NCBI RefSeq assembly: GCF_008831285.2 | Contig: NC_045139.1 | Span: 12,808,704 to 12,872,703, forward strand | DNA: 64,000 nt | Reading direction: 5' to 3' | DNA from: Nymphaea colorata | Taxonomy: Eukaryota; Streptophyta; Magnoliopsida; Nymphaeales; Nymphaeaceae | Shown: positions 57,871 to 64,000 of the stretch, in pieces | Layout of the letters: every line of letters begins with the position of its first letter | Position numbering within the stretch: position 1 is the stretch's first letter | Notes under the pieces: generated by a model | What the model was told of the DNA's origin: nothing | The model's input: the letters and a program-made list of their open reading frames with translations, nothing else | The model's database searches: none | Program-made: the position numbers and the translations under genes

Positions 57871-60195
57871 CTATCCAGTGGTTGGCTTTTCTTCCATACA
57901 ATAGTTGCTTTAAGCTGCTGTTTGACAAGAGAAGAAACAAAACTCTAACAACAAGATCTTCAGCTGGAACCTGAAATAAAAAGCAAAAGTAATAAAATAA
58001 TTACAACAGCACAAATATAGCATAGTTAATGTGACCAAAATTAGCAGTTGACAAAAGCAAGATTTGGGGTTGGCAAAAGCGCACTAGTTTCCTCATCATT
58101 TGAATAGTATTTCACATTATACTTGAGAAGCATGTTTGGGTGAAACCCTTAGATGTTGTTTAATTTGGTGGCAAATATGTTTGTTTTGTCTTCAAAACGG
58201 CATTTAAGAATTTTCAAGATCTTAATACAAAATATCGTATTGGTCTTGCTACTTAAACTAATAAACCAAATTTTTTACAGAATCAGGTTTCCAAAAAACT
58301 AACATGTTTCAGGGTTCATCCAAACAAAACCGGCTGAAGTCTCTCTACATTACATCTAAGGGATTCATTCTTCTAAAACTAGAGATATTGCATCTCAGCA
58401 ATTCCTTCTTTAAAAGTATATATTACTTCTAGGTATTTCCAGAATGTTCTTTTATCCTTCTTGTTGTGACTTTCCCTTGAGACTTTTCCAGGGTTTGTAA
58501 ATTACTTCAACATTTTATTGTGATTCAAAATTCAGTATTCTTCCTTTCTTGCCAATGGTACAAGTACGCTTGCTCGAGTGCATCTCTATAGTCCTCTCAA
58601 AGCCCCTTCAGCAGCCAAGACCAGGTCGCACTGCTGTTTAGACTAGTGTGGTCAACAATGTGCCACATGTTTTGGATATCAGTGGCTTGGTTCTTGTTCA
58701 ACTTGCTTTAAGGACATTGGCACAATTTGATTTCAAGGTTATTCAGTTGTCTCCTAGGACCTAGGTTACTATTTATTTATTTATTTAGTTCAGGGTCATG
58801 ACCATCTTGAGTTCGCAAAACAATGAGTGCTTGTATATTTGGAAGATGAGGATGGCGCCACAGGCAAGGATGTAGCTATTTGCTGCTGCCAATTGGTGGA
58901 GAACTCTTTGTATTCTATGATGGTTGGATCACAATTTTCTTCAGGTCGTGCCACTCGGGCAGGCAGTGCGAAGTGATGTTGTCTTATTGAAGAGGTTTGT
59001 CCTATCTATGTTGTATCTTTTTGGTTGTAGTATTTATGGGTGAGACAAACCTCTTCAATAAATATAATATTATGCATTCAATATTTAATTGGGCTGGTTT
59101 TAATATTATGTATCCAATATTTAATTCATGCATCTCGTTGGCGAGGTGGGGCTGGTAGGCGTGAGTTGATAGATGGCTTAATAATCTAATCTAATAAGAA
59201 ATTGGATTATTAGTGGCTTCAAGAAGGTTTTGCACATCTTCCAAGTCAGTGGCTGGTACACAGCAAGTGACTAGTTCGAACCCCAAGATGGCACCATTGT
59301 GTTAGTTGACATGAATTGGAAGCTCACACCCAATTTAACACTATTAGGGTAGTGGGAAATAATCAAGACATAAGGTGCTCATCCTGCTCACTAGAATTAG
59401 ATTAGCCAAAATCAGAATTGTAGAATGAAGACATGGCAGCACATTTGGGCAGAATGCAAGCCATTTCCAATCCATACTTGAACAAGGATGTTCACCTTCT
59501 GTTTGGGTGGCAACCCTACCCACCATGAAAGCTGGTCTGCAATAAAACAAAATTCATTAAGGGGTTACTATTTCTTGAAGTAAGATTAGAAATGGAAACT
59601 TGTGTATCGATTCAGACATTCAAGAAAGGAGTAGAAAAAGCATTTCTTCGACTTGAAGGGCGATGAATGAAACTTGAGGGTACCAAAACTCAGTCAAATA
59701 TCCTTGACAGTGCCAAAACTCAGTCACTATCCTTGACTTAGCAAACACAACTGAAGATATCTTGTATGGTGTCAACCGAGGTTAGTATAGCCAAATGAAG
59801 GAATGAAACCTAACTTGAAGATATATATCTCTTAGTTCTTGGGCCTGTTGGCTTACATCTGGTTTACAACACAATAAGAAATATGCTTTTGAAAAAAAAC
59901 TTGCGTGTGTTTTCCTTGACATTGAAGCTTTTACTTTTTTAAGTGTTCTTTGTTTTGTTTCATTATTATTGTTATTATTAGAAAAAACCTCCCCTGTAAA
60001 TGCATAACAAGAGTCCCCCAGTGGGTAGAAGAAGCAAAGGAATCGTGGACAACGGCACCACGGAGAGAACCACTAGGCGGATTACCGATGCAAGGTAACA
60101 ACACCAATGCTCCTGGTTTTGTTCTTCTCATCTTCTTCCTTCTCTCTCTGTAGATCTCTCTGTTTCTCCATTGTTGCTTCTTGTTTTCTTCCATC
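57871..60195. other. Non-coding stretch
   Basis: No gene recognised. Bases 60010-60095 on the plus strand are open in one frame (VPQWVEEAKESWTTAPRREP) and followed by a donor-like caag|gtaaca, but the product is unknown and the acceptor is unclear. A tRNA-like B box (agttcgaacccc) is at about 59273. Confidence 0.45.
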
Positions 60196-60312
60196 TACAC
60201 ACTCGCATTGATCTTTACTACTGTGGTAGAAACTTGAAACTCTTCTTGTCTTTTCTGATTTTGCACTCTTCGGCGAGAACAGTTGATCTGTGGTGTTGAA
60301 ATACTACTGGCA
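60196..60312 (-). repeat. Inverted partner of the 36990-37110 spacer
   Basis: Reverse complement similarity with 36990-37110: gatctttactactgtggtag against ctaccacagcagtaaagatc, and cggcgagaacagtt against aactgttctcgccg. It is collinear with the other inverted pairs of the second duplication. Confidence 0.75.
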
Positions 60313-63300
60313 GCAATTCCTACTATTTGTTTCAGTACAAAATATTTTGGGAGGAAACCTTGCTTGCAACTTTGATGGAAAAAAAAAAACTTGACTTGCA
60401 TTTGTTCCAACAAAAAGTGACGAGAGTCGTCTTATTGGTATGAGGATTGACTGTTCCTAGTGCATTTACTAGGGGCAACCAATCCAATATCAAAAAACAA
60501 CTATGTTTAATGCATAAATGACATAAATATTATGTTTCAACCCTAATAATAACACAAAATGCAAATGCATATGAATTTAAAGCTTGAAATAGAATTGGTT
60601 TTATAAAGCTAGATGGACATTCAGAATGTCGGCTGTTACATACCCAACATGCCCTTATAATCATCGAGTTGTGACATACAACCTACATCAACATGATAAT
60701 GGCAATGGGAAGATGGTTGGAAACATGACATGTAGTGGTGATCTTTTTCACTAGTATAGGTCTTACACCTTTTCTTTTTTTCCCCTAAATATGATGATTT
60801 CACATAAATATCCAAAAGTTGCATGGATTCAACAATCAATGATAAAATTTTGAAGATAAATACAAACAAAATAATAGTGGAAAAAATAGACTTTGATTAT
60901 TAATTTTAAGAATGTTTACCAATATGATAAATTTTAATAGGGAACAGTGATTTCCTCATAACACTTTTTTGTTGTGCAATAATCTAAGTGAGCACAATAT
61001 TCCATGCTTAATTGGGATATCTAGTTAGTGTTGTTTGGAACAAGTAGCTATGATTGCTTCTCCAATATCATATTCATAACACCAAGGCCCTAAGCATAAG
61101 GGGACTATAAGACCTTTAGGGTATAACATCTACACATCGCATCTTACAAACAGAAAAAAAAAAGGGATAATCAAATAACTAAAACTCTAAAGACTGTACC
61201 ATATGAGACCTTGAATTTAATTATATGATGCTGTGCCCATAAACACAAAGAAATGCACATTTAAAAGCTAAACAGCAACTAGGACAAACCCAAGTTCACA
61301 ATTTTTTTAGTAGCACTAGTACTTACCAAAGAAGTCATGTTTGCAATAAGTTATGGTATGCCCTACTATGCCCACCAAGTAATGGCAGTTGCATTTGAAA
61401 AATAGAGGAATTGTAATTTCTGCTAATCACTGATGAGAAAAATCAACTACATTGTCATGCATGTTAAAAATAAATTGCAAGCAACACAAGAATCAGAAGA
61501 CAGGTTCAATAGTTGAGAACTAAAAGCTATCATAGTAATAATGCTAAGATACTGAAAAACCATTCTTACTGATGATTACTTTTGAGAAGTGTGATTTAAC
61601 AGTATGGTAATTGAAAGTGTTAACTCATTTTCAAAGATGGAAGTGGAAGACTGAAAGCAATATATAAGAAAGAAGAACCAACCTCCGTCCAATCTTGAAT
61701 ACTAGCCAGGAGAACAGTGAGCTACTCATATGAGAAGGATATTTAAGAAAGATAGAGGCTACAAAAGATGCATGGCCAGGTTCATATGAAAGCAAGAGAA
61801 CAAACAAAAATACATCAACAAATGCAAATGGATCTCTTACATTGTGGTACAAGTGATGCACTAGTGAGTCAAATTTTGTGGGTTATAAATAGGCTTTCTC
61901 ACTTAGCAATGTCGAAGAACATGCAAATTTACAAATCTACCATACTGAATCCATAAAGACTTTGATGAATCAAATCTGAACTTACTTTTGAAGGCCCACT
62001 AGCTTCATGGCCAAGCTTAATATAGCTCGAGTTTCGCTCAGCAACCTTGAAAGTTATATTTGCTATTACAACTCATGCAGGTGCCTTAGGATAGCTTTTT
62101 GCAATCTATTGAAAAGCCAATACACATTTAATATATGCTCTTTTAATGAAATTAAACAAGTTTCCAAGTGTGATTTCATCCTAACCTGAGCTTAATACAT
62201 TTAAGTAAACAAATGGAGAGCCTAAATTTGTTTCAAACACATTCTAGAAATATCAAAGAGTTAATGAATCAAAGATTAACATCAATTTAAGACATCCATC
62301 TTTAATATACAAACGAAAGGATACAAAAAGAAGAGATTTCATATCATTAGACCAAGAGAATAAGATTTGCATTATCTAGCATATGAAAAGATTTAAACTT
62401 TGTGGTGGAGGTCATGTACGGATTAGTGTCTCATCCATATAAAGCTGCTTTATATATATTGTACTTACCCTCTTGTAGACACTAAAATTAGGGGAGTTCC
62501 ATCCCATACAATTAAATGTGTAACAACACCATCTTATAAATGTTTTGCTTAAGTGCAAAAAGACAATCTTAAATCAGGAATGTTTTTCTGGAGAACAAAC
62601 AAATTTATTTGAACAAAAAAGATAGTGATGGTCAGGCATATTAATTAATAATTTAATAAATATAATGATGTCCATTGATATTGGATCATCAATGTTTCCA
62701 CAGATGCCTCTATTGTAAAAAAGATTTATTGAAAAAAAATAGAAAATTCAATATATCATGTGCAAATGGAATTTCACTTCTTTGATTAATGTCAGTTGCT
62801 AGCTTTGATGCCACAAATTTAAATGATTTATCAAACCAATTATTTTGATAGGCTCTAATCGACCATTTGGAATGACATGATTTTGTAACTTTTCATATCC
62901 AACTCATTTTTTGAAAATTACTCTGAAAAGAGCAACTTTAATAAAATCCTACAAAGAAAACTTAATTATGTAGATGGCGAAACGAATGTGTGCCCCAACA
63001 TGTGCACATATTTAACAATTTTTTAACACAAAATAGTGGAGGAGCAATAGGAAATTACACTTTTAAATGGAGATGTCACCTGAAGTTGTCCGTGACTAGC
63101 ATATGCATCTATACTAGCAGCAGAAACAGTCAATTTTGACCTTTTGGTTGTTGACAACAACTTAATGGCTAAAGAAATGACCTACACAACCAGCCAATTT
63201 ACCAGAAGCATCAAAACCAAAACCGTAATTATTAACCTAATTTCACTATCTAAAATGAAAACGAAAATGGATGCAAGTGAAACTTAGATTTGAGTGAGAG

Positions 63301-63467
63301 ACAATATCATAAGATGGGTTGGAGCAAGCATGTAGTAGGTAACAAGAACACATCACCTGCACATGAACCAAGATAGAATAATGGGCATCTTGTTGTACCA
63401 TGCTATGCACAAGGAACTACTAAGCTTCATATGAATTGACGATAGAATTTATGGATGGCGTTGTCAC
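60313..63467. other. Non-coding stretch
   Basis: Nothing firm. Bases 60430-60500 resemble the end region of the large solo LTR (ttggtatgagg ... tgcatttactaggggcaacc). On the minus strand 63170-63075 is open before a donor-like cag|gtgac (VSAASIDAYASHGQLQ); the product is unknown. No further calreticulin exon was seen here by eye. Confidence 0.45.
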
Positions 63468-63641
63468 CAAGAAGGTATCTCGCAGCCAAATTTATGCTGA
63501 TCAACCAGACTGCTGAGCGGCTTCATGTATCCACCACCACAATTAATTCTTTGCTCATGCTTAATAGAGAAAGGGAATACTAAAGTTTTTCCCTTGTTGC
63601 TTAACTTAGTCATAATCTCAGCAGAAATAGCAAAGTATCTA
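63468..63641 (-). pseudogene. Calreticulin, one exon (N/lectin-domain part), probably a dead copy
   Basis: On the minus strand, acceptor cttgtttctag leads into 174 bases open throughout (after one leading base), ending at a donor ttcttg|gtgaca. The product contains YFAISAEI, LSNKGKTLVFPFSIKHEQ, CGGGYMKPLSS and VDQHKFG, which match the globular lectin domain of plant calreticulin, the ER calcium-binding chaperone of glycoproteins. Several near-invariant positions differ: the usual PEFSNK, KLDCGGGY and FGGDTPYS are changed to TKLSNK, RINCGGGY and FGCEIPS. Upstream exons would lie beyond 64000; the next downstream exon should be inside the window but I did not find it. So it is likely a gene fragment or pseudogene. 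Confidence 0.75.
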
Positions 63642-63835
63642 CTAGAAACAAGGTGAAAACATTTCATAAAGACATTTGTTGGAAGGAATATTGATGAATT
63701 AAAACTAACCCACTTCCGGATTTAAGAATAAATCCAAATCCAACATCAAAATATGCATATCCAGGCATGCACTATAAAAGACTCCTCTACCTCTAAGTAC
63801 TCCCATATTGCACACTCACACATATACACATATAT

Positions 63836-63837
<2 letters not shown>

Positions 63838-63872
<35 letters not shown>
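63838..63872. repeat. (GA)n microsatellite
   Basis: Seventeen or so GA units; it lies in the presumed intron upstream of the calreticulin exon. Confidence 0.97.
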
Positions 63873-63874
<2 letters not shown>

Positions 63875-64000
63875 AACAGCTTAATATCCAACACTGAGTT
63901 TTTGCTCATTGGTTAGTAGAAGCCTCCAACTAAGACAAATAGACAGATAGAAAAGTAAGTTGAAGTTATACACTTAAAATATGTGTGCTACTTAGACTCA

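Overview
This is a stretch of nuclear DNA from a flowering plant; the species cannot be named from the sequence. Evidence for a plant: Ty1/copia retrotransposons primed by initiator tRNA-Met (TGGTATCAGAGC), L1-like LINEs with a reverse-transcriptase zinc-binding tail, hAT transposases with DUF659-like and C-terminal dimerisation motifs, hAT-type MITEs, long (TA)n tracts and one plant-like calreticulin exon. I see no intact host gene, no rRNA or tRNA gene and no CRISPR. The window is gene-poor and repeat-rich.

Layout. Bases 1-16815 and 41395-54215 are the two arms of an old, rearranged inverted duplication. Both arms carry a hAT transposase remnant, a TA-rich locus, an exon-like block, a LINE tail and a GC-rich leader-like block, in mirrored order. 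Later insertions hit one arm only, so the other arm keeps the empty site. Copia-1 (3977-8584) and copia-2 (11010-15538, minus) are in the left arm; a 3.75-kb solo LTR (47692-51443) and a small hAT-like MITE (41582-41756) are in the right arm. This fixes the order of events: duplication first, insertions later.

Between the arms lie, in order: a diverged solo LTR related to copia-3 (17571-18191); a LINE (18197-26300) split by a 4.9-kb insertion and again by an 809-bp segment bordered by 242-bp direct repeats; copia-3 (28113-34834), whose gag-pol stays in one frame with six internal stops and whose 3' LTR is joined to an inverted LTR copy; a long inverted repeat (36127-37651); and a repeat family built of modules of about 250 and 185 bp (37759-38455, 40427-41117). 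The module family recurs inverted at 56640-57870 as part of a second, smaller inverted duplication (36990-40060 against 56700-60312). The right end is mostly non-coding, with one calreticulin exon on the minus strand (63468-63641).

No genes here form a working pathway. The interest lies in structural history: inverted duplications with internal empty sites, a palindromic retrotransposon end, a palindromic pair of MYB-type motifs kept in one LTR family, and a repair-like duplication with captured DNA. All comparisons were made by eye; boundaries of diverged blocks are good to roughly 10-30 bases, while LTR and target-site boundaries are given to the base.
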